From: Candidatus Nanohaloarchaea archaeon
GTDB lineage: Archaea; EX4484-52; GLR71
Direction: 5' to 3'
DNA length: 20,321 nucleotides
Assembly: GCA_030636615.1 (NCBI GenBank)
Contig: DAOVWP010000004.1
Coordinates: 1 to 20,321 of the forward strand
Of the stretch, positions 1-7,294 are shown piece after piece. The notes beneath the pieces were generated by a model. That model saw nothing but the letters and a program-made list of their open reading frames with translations, was not told where the DNA came from and searched no databases. Position 1 is the stretch's first letter. Each line of letters begins with the position of its first letter. The position numbers were made by a program, and so were the translations under genes.

Positions 1-795
1 AAAGAAGCTGCTCAGGAATCAACAAATGAGATAAGAAGTGCTCTTCAGGACGTTGACCTTATATTTTTGGTCAGCGGTATGGGTGGAGGTACCGGAACAG
101 GATGCGCTCCAGTCATATCAGAGGAAGCAAAAAAAAGCGGAGCAATTGTAATCGGTGTAGTCACAATGCCATTTAAGATAGAAGGTGGTAGGATATCAAA
201 AGCTGAAGAAGGTCTTGCAAAACTTAGACAGGTCTGTGATACTGTTATTGTAATTGAAAATGACAAGCTTCTTGAGATTGCAGGAGATATGCCTCTACAA
301 CAGGCATTTGCAGTAGCTGACGAAATTATTGTAACAATGATAAAAGGAATAACAGAGACAATTGCAACCCCTTCAATAGTTAATCTTGACTATGCAGATG
401 TAAAAGCTGTAATGAGCAACGGTGGTGTTGCTGTTATTGGTGTAGGTGAATCATCAACAGCTGCAAGAGCAAGAGAAGCAGTCGAAGAAGCTATGTCTAA
501 TCCTCTTCTTGATGTAGATTACAAAGGAGCTACTGGTGCTCTTATTCATATAACTGGTGGTCAGGATATGAAACTACAGGAAATAGGAGAAGTAGGAGAT
601 TTCGTTGCAAAACATCTTGATGCAGAAGCTTCAACTATCTGGGGTGCAAGAATAGATGACGAACTTAACGGAAAGATCCGTGTAATCACAATTATAACTG
701 GTGTTCAATCACAATATGTACTGGGACCTCAAGAACTAAACTCATCAGAAAATGAAAAAAATCTTGGATCAACATTAGGGATTAAGATGATGTGA
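1..795 (+). CDS. ftsZ: Cell division GTPase FtsZ (5' truncated by window)
   Basis: FtsZ is the tubulin-like GTPase that polymerises into the division ring at mid-cell. The reading frame is open from base 1, so the N-terminal part lies outside the window; 264 residues are present against about 360-390 in full archaeal FtsZ. The tubulin signature GGGTGTG is at residues 28-34 of the fragment, and the catalytic T7 synergy loop NLDYADV starts at residue 128. The C-terminal beta-sheet domain follows and the protein ends in a short tail (LGIKMM) after a polar linker rich in Asn, Glu and Ser. The motifs leave no doubt about the family; whether it is the FtsZ1 or FtsZ2 paralogue cannot be decided here. 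The stop codon overlaps a hairpin that probably ends the transcript. Confidence 0.97.
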   Translation, partial: KEAAQESTNEIRSALQDVDLIFLVSGMGGGTGTGCAPVISEEAKKSGAIVIGVVTMPFKIEGGRISKAEEGLAKLRQVCDTVIVIENDKLLEIAGDMPLQQAFAVADEIIVTMIKGITETIATPSIVNLDYADVKAVMSNGGVAVIGVGESSTAARAREAVEEAMSNPLLDVDYKGATGALIHITGGQDMKLQEIGEVGDFVAKHLDAEASTIWGARIDDELNGKIRVITIITGVQSQYVLGPQELNSSENEKNLGSTLGIKMM

Positions 796-839
796 GAGTA
801 TAACTCTCCATCATTTTCATCCATCGCTTCTTCTTTTTA
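794..839 (+). terminator. Hairpin and T-rich tract after ftsZ
   Basis: GAGAGT (794-799) and ACTCTC (803-808) form a perfect six-pair stem with a three-base loop that begins inside the ftsZ stop codon. A pyrimidine-rich stretch ending in TTCTTCTTTTT (about 828-838) follows. Archaeal termination depends mainly on the T-tract, so the stem may instead stabilise the 3' end of the mRNA. Confidence 0.5.
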
Positions 840-849
840 GTATCTATTC

Positions 850-863
850 TATATATTTATAAA
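850..863 (+). promoter_or_regulatory. TATA box for the 171-aa gene
   Basis: TATATATTTATAAA lies about 25-30 bases before the ATG at 885, the usual distance from an archaeal TATA box to the transcription start. No Shine-Dalgarno sequence is seen, so the mRNA is probably leaderless. Confidence 0.55.
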
Positions 864-884
864 TCTCATATAAAATATAATCTC

Positions 885-1400
885 ATGAACAAAAGATATC
901 CTTTTGACGGAATAAGATTGATTCAAAGATTAGAAAAACCAACAAAACCCCCATATTTAATATGTAATATCGATGGATTTACAGAAAAAGCTTCAAAAGA
1001 TCTGAAAAAGATTATGGGTTTTGACTATATGGGTTCTGCAGAATTTGAATGGCAAGCAGTTCCGAAAGCTTTTCAAAAAATTAAGGAGTATCATTTAAAA
1101 AATAACGGATATACCAATAAAATCATATTAGAAAATAAAACAGAAATACCATATATCTGCGAAAAAGGTCTTGAACAAAAAGTTGAAACGCTCATAAGAC
1201 AATTAGCTGAAAACGAAAGAAAAATAAACCTTAAAGAATACTGCGGCTTAAAAGATGCCCTCAAAAGAGTGGAACATGCTGAAAGATTTAGTGGCTGGTT
1301 AGAATTACAAAAACCTTTCATGTTCTTTATAGATGATAAGACATACAAAAAAACACTAAAACTCTTCAATAAAAAATCCTTTGATTTTCATAAATCATAA
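885..1400 (+). CDS. Hypothetical protein with MGSAEFEW motif
   Basis: A 171-residue soluble protein with no signal peptide or membrane segment. The most distinctive part is FDYMGSAEFEWQAVPKA at about residues 46-62. I recall similar YMGSAEFE-type stretches in uncharacterised bacterial and phage proteins, but I cannot name a family or function. The second half is charged and largely helical by composition. A TATA box placed for a leaderless start supports the ATG. The gene sits alone between ftsZ and the DNA ligase, ending 37 bases before the ligase start, and the ligase has its own TATA box, so they need not be co-transcribed. Viral ancestry is possible but rests only on my recollection of the motif. 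Confidence 0.75.
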   Translation: MNKRYPFDGIRLIQRLEKPTKPPYLICNIDGFTEKASKDLKKIMGFDYMGSAEFEWQAVPKAFQKIKEYHLKNNGYTNKIILENKTEIPYICEKGLEQKVETLIRQLAENERKINLKEYCGLKDALKRVEHAERFSGWLELQKPFMFFIDDKTYKKTLKLFNKKSFDFHKS

Positions 1401-1407
1401 ACCTAAC

Positions 1408-1417
1408 TTTTTTATAC
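1408..1417 (+). promoter_or_regulatory. TATA box for DNA ligase
   Basis: CTTTTTTATA is centred about 25 bases before the ATG at 1438, which predicts a leaderless mRNA starting at or next to that ATG. This helps to choose 1438 over the upstream TTG at 1381. Confidence 0.5.
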
Positions 1418-1437
1418 CTTACAACCAAAACATTATC

Positions 1438-3399
1438 ATGGACTATCTTAATCTCGCAAAAATCTATGAATCAGTAGAATCAACCACACTCAAGACACAA
1501 AAAGCATCAATTATATCCAAATACCTTACCCTATCCAGACACAATAGAGACATAAAAGATATCATTCTCCTTCTGCAAGGCAGGATATATCCTGAATGGT
1601 CTGAAAAAGAGATAGGTATTGCATCAAAACTTATGATCAGCTCAATTTCAAAAGCATACGGAGTGCCTAAAACACTTGTAGAAGAAAAATGGATCGAACT
1701 TGGTGACATAGGCTTCATAGCAGAAACTTTGCATAAGACCAAAAGACAATCCACTCTTTTTACAACAGAGCTGACAATCCGAAAAGTTATTGACAACCTG
1801 CGAAAAATAGCAGATACAGATGGTTTTAGATCCCAGCAGAAAAAGATGAATCTGATTACAGAACTTTTGACCTCCGCATCACCTCTTGAGGCCAGATATA
1901 TCACCAGAACCATTCTTGGAGAACTTAGGATCGGTGTTGCTGAAGGAATTATCCGCGACGCAATCGCAGAAGCATTTTTTACTAATTTCTACTGGAAAGA
2001 ACTTCTTAACCAAAAGATTAACAGCGCAAAAAAAGCAGAACACCTTCTGGATTCCATAGAAGATCAAACAATAGCTATAGATCAAAACATGATACTCTAC
2101 CTCAATAAACATTTTCCGGAAAAATTCGAAAAATTCAAATTACATAATAAGATAATCATACGAGAACTTGAAGAAAACACAAACCTCGAAAAAAAAGACT
2201 TTTCCATAGCCTTATCATCTAACAAGATTTTAGCATCAGAACTAAAAAGCAGAATCATCAAAAAAATAGAGCATGCCCATAATGTTACCAATGATTTCAG
2301 CGAGATTACACATATTGCTGTAAATGAAGGACTCAAAGGTCTGGATAAACTGACACTATCAATCGATCACCCGATAAAAGTCATGCTTTATCAGAAAGCA
2401 AAAGATATAGATGATGCATTTGAAAGAGTCGGAAGACCGGCAAGACTTGAATACAAATATGACGGTTTCCGTATACAAGCCCACTCAAAGAATAGGATAA
2501 TCCAACTATTCACAAGAAGACTTGATAATGTAACATCACAATTCCCCGATATAATCAGCCATATCAAAGAAGCCATACCTGAAGAAAAAGATTATATAAT
2601 TGATATGGAAGTTATTGCATATGATCCAAAAAACCAGAAATTCCTGCCATTTCAATACATCTCACGAAGGATAAAACGCAAATATGACATAGACCAAATC
2701 TCTGAAAAAGTTCCTGTGAGGATAAGGATCTTTGATGCAATGCTTATCGGTTCCAAAAACCTTCTGGATTGCAGCCTAAAAGAAAGAATCATAAATATCA
2801 AAAACATCCTGAAAGAAACAGAATATGTCTCCTATGCAGAATCAATAGAGACAGACAGCACAGAAAAGGCAGCTGAATTTTACAGGCAATCCCTTGATAT
2901 AGGTAATGAAGGTATCATGGCAAAAAATCTTGAAGCTCCCTATATGCCGGGATCCCGCGTAGGTTTTGGCGTAAAGATAAAACCTGTTATGGAGACGCTT
3001 GACCTTGTCATAACAGCAGCGGAGCATGGTGAAGGAAAAAGATCTGAATGGTTCGCAACCTTTGAGTTGTCCTGTAAAGATAATATCTCAGGCGAACTTC
3101 TGACAATCGGAAAGATTGGCACAGGAATAAAAGAGAAAAGTGAATTGGGATTATCTTTCAAAGATCTTACAGATATGATAACACCATTAATAATTAACTC
3201 CTCAAACAGAATTGTCCATATAAAACCATCTATTGTTCTTGAGATTGCCTATGAAGAAATCCAGAAATCAAAAAAGTACTCATCTGGTTTTGCATTAAGG
3301 TTTCCAAGACTCATAAGACTCAGGCCGGACCGATCATCTGATGAGATAAGTACATTGCATTTTATTGAAGATCTTTTTAATAATCAACGAAGTAGATAA
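1438..3399 (+). CDS. lig: ATP-dependent DNA ligase with insertion in DNA-binding domain
   Basis: Seals nicks in replication and repair through a ligase-AMP intermediate. The ATG at 1438 gives 653 residues beginning MDYLNLAKIYESVE, like other archaeal ligases; a longer frame opens at a TTG at 1381 but overlaps the previous gene and adds nothing conserved. Domains in order are an N-terminal helical DNA-binding domain, an adenylation domain and an OB-fold. Motif I is EYKYDGFR with adenylated Lys340; IDMEV is motif III; EGIMAK (491-496) is motif IV; VKIKP with Lys513 and Lys515 is motif V; RFPRLIRLRPDR near the end is motif VI. Archaeal relatives are usually 550-620 residues with the catalytic Lys near 250. 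The excess comes from about 95 residues (182-276, bases 1981-2265) between RDAIAEAFF and IEHAHNVTND, where relatives have a short link. Confidence 0.95.
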   Translation: MDYLNLAKIYESVESTTLKTQKASIISKYLTLSRHNRDIKDIILLLQGRIYPEWSEKEIGIASKLMISSISKAYGVPKTLVEEKWIELGDIGFIAETLHKTKRQSTLFTTELTIRKVIDNLRKIADTDGFRSQQKKMNLITELLTSASPLEARYITRTILGELRIGVAEGIIRDAIAEAFFTNFYWKELLNQKINSAKKAEHLLDSIEDQTIAIDQNMILYLNKHFPEKFEKFKLHNKIIIRELEENTNLEKKDFSIALSSNKILASELKSRIIKKIEHAHNVTNDFSEITHIAVNEGLKGLDKLTLSIDHPIKVMLYQKAKDIDDAFERVGRPARLEYKYDGFRIQAHSKNRIIQLFTRRLDNVTSQFPDIISHIKEAIPEEKDYIIDMEVIAYDPKNQKFLPFQYISRRIKRKYDIDQISEKVPVRIRIFDAMLIGSKNLLDCSLKERIINIKNILKETEYVSYAESIETDSTEKAAEFYRQSLDIGNEGIMAKNLEAPYMPGSRVGFGVKIKPVMETLDLVITAAEHGEGKRSEWFATFELSCKDNISGELLTIGKIGTGIKEKSELGLSFKDLTDMITPLIINSSNRIVHIKPSIVLEIAYEEIQKSKKYSSGFALRFPRLIRLRPDRSSDEISTLHFIEDLFNNQRSR

Positions 3400-3448
3400 A
3401 ACACAACAGATCCATATATAAATTAATAGTATAAACACAACAATCTAT

Positions 3449-3470
3449 AAAAAATCTACATGATTTTTTT
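3449..3470 (+). terminator. A/T hairpin after DNA ligase
   Basis: AAAAAATC (3449-3456) and GATTTTTT (3462-3469) form a perfect eight-pair stem with loop TACAT and run into a T-tract, a plausible terminator about 50-70 bases after the ligase stop. An imperfect direct repeat (AAACACAACA at 3399-3408 and 3433-3442) precedes it; its role is unknown. Confidence 0.5.
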
Positions 3471-3484
3471 ATCACTAAAAAGAA

Positions 3485-3547
3485 ACATATAAATACTTAT
3501 ATCAAGAACTATAATTTAAAGAGTAATATGATTTAAGTCAGGAGGAG
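3485..3547 (+). promoter_or_regulatory. TATA box and strong Shine-Dalgarno of the trmB-like gene
   Basis: ACATATAAATAC (3485-3496) is a good archaeal TATA box, predicting transcription from about 3518. AGGAGGAG (3540-3547) lies seven bases before the ATG at 3555 and is the strongest ribosome binding site in the window. It fixes the start and contrasts with the leaderless neighbours. Confidence 0.65.
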
Positions 3548-3554
3548 AAGTAAT

Positions 3555-4370
3555 ATGATATCTCAGGAAACACTTGATAAATTAAAAAACATTGGTCTGA
3601 ATCTTTATGAAAGAAAACTCTATTCATCTCTTCTTGCGAGAGGAACAGCGACAGTAGGTGAACTATCCGAACTTGCATCTGTTCCGAGATCCAGAGCATA
3701 TGACGTTCTTGAAAGTCTTGAATCAAAAGGTTTCGTAATTATAAATCACTCCAAGCCACTTAAATTTGTTGTAATACCTCCAAAAGATGCTCTTAAAAAA
3801 TCCAAAACAATTCTTACTGATACCCATAATAATAATCTTGGAAAGATTGATAAGTTTATAGAAAGCGATTCTATAAAAGAGCTCAACAACCTTTATGATC
3901 AGGGAGTAGCTCTTATTAACCCCGCAGATATGTCCGGCTCATTCAAAGGAGAATATTCAATGAACATGCATATCAGCAGTCTTGTGGATGATGCAAAAGA
4001 TTCAATAGATTTAATGACAACAGAAAAAGGTTTAGAAAGTCTTGAAGAAAACCATTTCGATGTTATGAAAAAAGCAGCACAAAAAGGTATAAAGATACGG
4101 ATAATTGCTCCAATCACAAAAAACAACAGGAAAATTGCAGATAAGTTTGCTGAATTTACAACAATAAAAAACATATCTGACAACACTGACGAGCTGGAAC
4201 TTCCTGTAGGAAAACTAACAGTGATTGATGGAACACACACAATCCTAGGTCTTACAGATGACAAGAAAACACACTCCAGCCAAAATGTATCTTTCTGGAC
4301 AAAAAGCGATCATTTTACAGACAACTTTGCAAAAAACACATTCGAGATGGTCTGGAAACAACTGGACTGA
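3555..4370 (+). CDS. TrmB-family transcriptional regulator
   Basis: A 271-residue DNA-binding regulator. Residues about 10-75 form a winged helix-turn-helix typical of TrmB: IGLNLYERKLYSSLLARG, then GELSELASVPRSRAYDVLESLESKGFV with the recognition helix around 44-56. A short coiled-coil-like linker (about 78-115) leads to a C-terminal domain with the phospholipase-D-like fold of TrmB sensor regions, ending GKLTVIDGTHTILGL (219-233) and a NTFEMVWKQL tail. Well-known TrmB proteins control sugar transport and metabolism, but many paralogues have unknown ligands and nothing nearby points to a sugar system. It is convergent with the PP-loop gene, with two bases between stop codons. The gene has its own promoter and a strong ribosome binding site. 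Confidence 0.88.
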   Translation: MISQETLDKLKNIGLNLYERKLYSSLLARGTATVGELSELASVPRSRAYDVLESLESKGFVIINHSKPLKFVVIPPKDALKKSKTILTDTHNNNLGKIDKFIESDSIKELNNLYDQGVALINPADMSGSFKGEYSMNMHISSLVDDAKDSIDLMTTEKGLESLEENHFDVMKKAAQKGIKIRIIAPITKNNRKIADKFAEFTTIKNISDNTDELELPVGKLTVIDGTHTILGLTDDKKTHSSQNVSFWTKSDHFTDNFAKNTFEMVWKQLD

Positions 4371-4372
4371 TA

Positions 4373-5764
4373 TCACTTTTTCTTTTTAAGACTTGAAACA
4401 GTATTTATATTCATATCAGTAGCAAGCTCTTTCATCTTTTTCGGAAGCTCTTTCCATCTCCACAAGCCCAGATTGATATATTTCTTAGAAAAATTATTCT
4501 TCTCTGCCCATTTGTAAAGTAAATTTCTCCATTCTTTAAACAATTCAGGCGATACTTTTGAAACTAATAAACTATCCCCCTCAAGCTGGGCAGGACACAT
4601 ATAACATCCAACTCTATCAAATCCAAGATCATAAAGTGGATTATATTTAAGCTTTTTCATAAGGATATATGAAAAAACATCAATAGCTTTCCATTTTAGT
4701 ATTGGATATACACTAATCTGACATGGAACAAATGGATTTTTCTCTTCAGGCATTGATTTAGCCCTTGAAAATGATTCAAGCGCTCTTTTACCGCCAACAG
4801 TAAGACATCCCTCAGGATATTTTTTCTTGATATGATTAAAAATAGGATCCAGTTTAAGTCTCTTACTGCACCATCTATTATCTTTAGTAGGCGGACCAAG
4901 TTTTGAAAAATCTGCTAAGAAATCAGAACTAGTTTTCAATATATCTACTTTGCTTCCAAAACTTTTGACGAATTCAGTTGTTTGCGCAAGTTCAAAACCA
5001 GTATCAACAAAATAAACATCAACATTTTTCAATACTGATTCTGCAATATCGAGGACCACCAGGCTATCTTTCCCACCGCTGAAAGCAACATTGACAGGCA
5101 TCTCAGGATATTTCTGTATGTGAGACCTTAACATAATCTTTGCCTCAGATTCTATCTTTTTCAGATGATTCATATTCATATCAAGCATCTTTTTGATAGA
5201 ATTCTCTTTTGAACAGTATTCTTTATTCAAAACAACATCAATTATCTTATAATCTGACTCTCGTTTTCTTATGAACAGCAGTTTTCCTGCAGATTTTACA
5301 ATCCCATAATCTCTTTTTAGAATATTCTTATCCCATTTGAAAACTTTTCCCTTCAGAAACCCGCTTAATGGAAGAGGAATCTCTTTGACTCTCTCTTTCA
5401 TCCTTTTTGTAAAATAGAATTCTCCACGTGCTGTCGGAACAAACTTATGCTGTCTGCTGACTATATCAAAAGACAGGACTCCAACCATTATACCATCAAT
5501 GATCAGTTCATTGGTTTTATCATAACCGCCCCTTTTATTTGCAAGTATAATCTTACTCTTGACTCTTGCCTCAGATCCATAATACTTGCTGATAATGTCA
5601 TCAATATTTTTGGACTCAGCCTCAAAGACAATACGTACATCACCAGGATAGGATATTTTTATCAATATCTCTGATGAACCGCATCCGCATTTTTTTCCAA
5701 GGACTGGCACATTGCATTCATTGCACCACTTGAATATAGAAGATTTATTGATTACCATAAACAT
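4373..5764 (-). CDS. PP-loop ATPase of PAPS-reductase family with N-terminal zinc ribbon
   Basis: A 463-residue protein. Residues 14-28 carry a zinc ribbon (CNEC, then CGC: Cys14, 17, 26, 28). A mixed alpha/beta region, possibly PUA-like, fills about 35-180. The PP-loop SGGKDS is at 229-234 (AFSGGKDSLVVLD), followed by YFVDTGFEL at 251-259, as in PAPS reductases and related adenylating enzymes. Cys299 (RWCSKRLK), Cys348, Cys387 and Cys390 (GCYMCP) could bind a metal or Fe-S cluster. The zinc ribbon and basic character favour a nucleic-acid substrate such as tRNA thiolation over assimilatory sulfate reduction, and no sulfate genes are nearby; this is inference. The start could be the first or third codon (both ATG). 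The tRNA-Arg gene lies 18 bases upstream on the same strand, so read-through co-transcription is possible. Confidence 0.85.
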   Translation of the reverse strand: MFMVINKSSIFKWCNECNVPVLGKKCGCGSSEILIKISYPGDVRIVFEAESKNIDDIISKYYGSEARVKSKIILANKRGGYDKTNELIIDGIMVGVLSFDIVSRQHKFVPTARGEFYFTKRMKERVKEIPLPLSGFLKGKVFKWDKNILKRDYGIVKSAGKLLFIRKRESDYKIIDVVLNKEYCSKENSIKKMLDMNMNHLKKIESEAKIMLRSHIQKYPEMPVNVAFSGGKDSLVVLDIAESVLKNVDVYFVDTGFELAQTTEFVKSFGSKVDILKTSSDFLADFSKLGPPTKDNRWCSKRLKLDPIFNHIKKKYPEGCLTVGGKRALESFSRAKSMPEEKNPFVPCQISVYPILKWKAIDVFSYILMKKLKYNPLYDLGFDRVGCYMCPAQLEGDSLLVSKVSPELFKEWRNLLYKWAEKNNFSKKYINLGLWRWKELPKKMKELATDMNINTVSSLKKKK

Positions 5765-5782
5765 TACACATAATTAAAAGAA

Positions 5783-5857
5783 TGGGCCCAGAGGGATTTG
5801 AACCCCCGACCTAGTGGTCCGAAGCCACTCGCTCTATCCAAGCTGAGCCATGAACCC
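5783..5857 (-). tRNA. tRNA-Arg (anticodon TCG)
   Basis: Read on the minus strand, the acceptor pairs GGGTTCA with TGGGCCC, with discriminator A. The D stem is GCTC/GAGC. The anticodon stem AGTGG/CCACT closes the loop CTTCGGA, giving anticodon TCG (reads CGA, arginine). The T arm contains GGTTCAAATCC, which matches box B. No CCA is encoded: the bases after the discriminator are TT. No intron is seen. Confidence 0.95.
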
Positions 5858-5858
5858 A

Positions 5859-5892
5859 CCTATATTTAATATAATCCTATATTTAATATAAT
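5859..5892 (-). repeat. 17-bp tandem duplication in tRNA-Arg promoter
   Basis: CCTATATTTAATATAAT occurs twice in tandem, at 5859-5875 and 5876-5892, directly upstream of the tRNA-Arg 5' end. On the minus strand each copy reads as a TATA-like element (TTATATTAAATATAGG). The distal copy is centred about 27 bases before the tRNA, the expected TATA position; the proximal copy is only about 10 bases away. Confidence 0.85.
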
Positions 5893-5927
5893 ATCTTTAA
5901 AAATACCTAAGACATCAACAATTTTAT

Positions 5928-6935
5928 TCAGTTATCTCTAGTTGCTTCTAAAACTTTGTCATACGCATCTTTTGCTTCAATATATTTGACAGATAAAGAT
6001 ATTGGTGCAACACCATTATTAGATTCGCATAAATAAGGAAGCGATGCATTAAAAGTATCTTTTATATTTGATACTACAGCCCGTGCCTTTACAGAATTGC
6101 TGAAATATGCAAGCTGGAACCCTCTCAGATCTCCCAAAAAATCCCCTTCGATATTATATCTCATCATCTCACTATTAGCGATTTTTGCGAAAATCCCGAA
6201 AATCTCCTCCACAAGCTTCTGGCTTGTTGCATCTCTCAAATCATACATATTTTCAATTTTCATAAGATAAAGCACATAATCTTTCTTATCAACGATTTCC
6301 TTGATTTTCTTTAGTGTTATATCTTTAGATGGAAGTCCGGTAAGCTCGTTGACTTCCCCATCATCGATTCTTCTCAGATGTGCTTTAACTCTTGCCCTCA
6401 GCTCAATCGTATTGAATGGCTTGACAAGATAATCCTCAGCCCCGACCTTAAGTCCTTTCAGTTTATCATTAAGACTTCCTTTTGCAGTAAGCATAATTAT
6501 TGGAATCCTCCTTGTAAGAGCATTCTCCTTTATCCTTTTACATGTCTCATAGCCATCCATCTTTGGCATCATGAGATCAAGAATAATCAGATCAGGCATA
6601 TGTTTGTTCACTTTTTCAAGCGCATCTTCACCATTATTTGCATCAAACACTTCAAAGTTCTCACTGCTGAGCGTAATTTTAATAAGATTTACAATATTCG
6701 CCTCATCATCAACAATAAGTACCTTTCTTCTGATATTTTTCACCGGATACCATGTCTTTGCCATACCTACCTGTTTGTATTTGATCTTACCCTCAGAATT
6801 GAGCAGGCTTAGATATTTTGTAAGCGTGACTCTGTTAATATTCAGTGCATCGGATAGTTTTGATCCTGAAAGTCCTTCTTCATGATTGCAGATATAATCT
6901 GTAATTTTTACCTTTAATTCTTCTTCCGACCCCAT
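5928..6935 (-). CDS. Response regulator: winged HTH, receiver, degenerate GGDEF-like domain
   Basis: A 335-residue cytoplasmic signalling protein. Residues 8-66 form a winged helix-turn-helix (GSKLSDALNINRVTLTKYLSLL). Residues 71-189 are a canonical receiver: acidic pair Asp76/Asp77, phospho-acceptor Asp120 (LIILDLMMPKMDG), Thr150 and Lys172 (VKPF), so phosphorylation should work. Residues 197-335 resemble a GGDEF fold: it opens NELTGLPSK, as many GGDEF domains open LTGLPNR, but the signature position reads FLGDLRGFQL, so diguanylate cyclase activity is unlikely and a sensory or partner-binding role is more likely. The start is backed by GTGAT six bases upstream of the ATG. No histidine kinase is encoded in the window, so this is an orphan regulator here. 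A DNA-binding domain N-terminal to the receiver is the reverse of the common order. Confidence 0.9.
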   Translation of the reverse strand: MGSEEELKVKITDYICNHEEGLSGSKLSDALNINRVTLTKYLSLLNSEGKIKYKQVGMAKTWYPVKNIRRKVLIVDDEANIVNLIKITLSSENFEVFDANNGEDALEKVNKHMPDLIILDLMMPKMDGYETCKRIKENALTRRIPIIMLTAKGSLNDKLKGLKVGAEDYLVKPFNTIELRARVKAHLRRIDDGEVNELTGLPSKDITLKKIKEIVDKKDYVLYLMKIENMYDLRDATSQKLVEEIFGIFAKIANSEMMRYNIEGDFLGDLRGFQLAYFSNSVKARAVVSNIKDTFNASLPYLCESNNGVAPISLSVKYIEAKDAYDKVLEATRDN

Positions 6936-7031
6936 TTCTAATCACTTGAAAATCAGTATATTTAATCAATATTTTAATTAATAAATTATCAACTAACCAG
7001 TCGACAGAACAAATTATATATAATAACACTT

Positions 7032-7072
7032 AAATAGTTTACGATTTTGATTATCAACATTATAAACTATTT
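7032..7072. repeat. 10-bp inverted repeat with nested palindrome
   Basis: AAATAGTTTA (7032-7041) and TAAACTATTT (7063-7072) are perfect inverted repeats 21 bases apart. Inside the spacer lies TTGATTATCAA (7047-7057), itself a TTGAT/ATCAA palindrome around one base. The same 11 bases occur upstream of the surface-protein gene. The structure could be an operator or an RNA hairpin. Confidence 0.55.
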
Positions 7073-7128
7073 TCATGACATAAGCAAAATTAAACAAAAA
7101 GATTCAAACCGAAATAGTTATATATCAC

Positions 7129-7150
7129 TATATAGTAAACTATATATAAA
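7129..7150 (+). promoter_or_regulatory. Palindromic site overlapping a plus-strand TATA box
   Basis: TATATAGT (7129-7136), AA, ACTATATA (7139-7146) form a perfect palindrome of 8-bp half sites that overlaps TATATATAAA (7141-7150). The TATA box predicts plus-strand transcription from about 7172-7178, about 28 bases before the small reading frame at 7203. A protein bound here would block TBP, so this could be a repressor site. Confidence 0.4.
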
Positions 7151-7202
7151 TTAATAATCAATTATCTATACTGATTATCAACAAACAAAATAGGGGATAA
7201 AA

Positions 7203-7289
7203 ATGAGATGTTTATGTAAATTACACAAAAAAGACAAAAAGACAGAAAAACCACACTCAAAACATTCCAGACTAAGCTACTTTATATAA
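7203..7289 (+). CDS. Possible 28-aa small protein
   Basis: An ATG-started frame of 28 codons ending in TAA, encoding a basic peptide starting MRCLCK with a CxC pair and many Lys and His residues. Support is positional: a TATA box at 7141-7150 predicts a transcript beginning about 28 bases upstream, and GGGG (7193-7196) sits at ribosome-binding distance. It ends six bases before the gatB stop codon on the other strand. Such short frames also occur by chance, and the same transcript could instead be a noncoding RNA or an antisense leader against the 3' end of gatB. No family is recognised. Confidence 0.25.
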   Translation: MRCLCKLHKKDKKTEKPHSKHSRLSYFI

Positions 7290-7294
7290 TATAA

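Larger units (their letters stand above)
6936..7294. other. Long AT-rich intergenic region with inverted repeats
   Basis: This is the longest gap in the window (about 360 bases), between the response regulator start and the gatB stop. It holds a 10-bp inverted repeat (7032-7041/7063-7072), the motif TGATTATCAACA twice (7048-7059 and 7172-7183), an 8-bp palindromic site next to a TATA box (7129-7150) and a possible 28-codon gene (7203-7289). The response regulator promoter should lie at about 6955-6990, where the minus strand is TATA-rich. I see no tRNA and no known riboswitch. Confidence 0.6.

Noticed and set aside
1381..1437. N-terminal extension of DNA ligase from a TTG codon
   Set aside because: It overlaps the previous gene, adds 19 unconserved residues, and the TATA box at 1408-1417 predicts transcription starting near the ATG at 1438.
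4373..5764. Assimilatory PAPS reductase (CysH)
   Set aside because: The N-terminal zinc ribbon and large extra region are absent from CysH, the length is nearly double, and there are no sulfate genes around.
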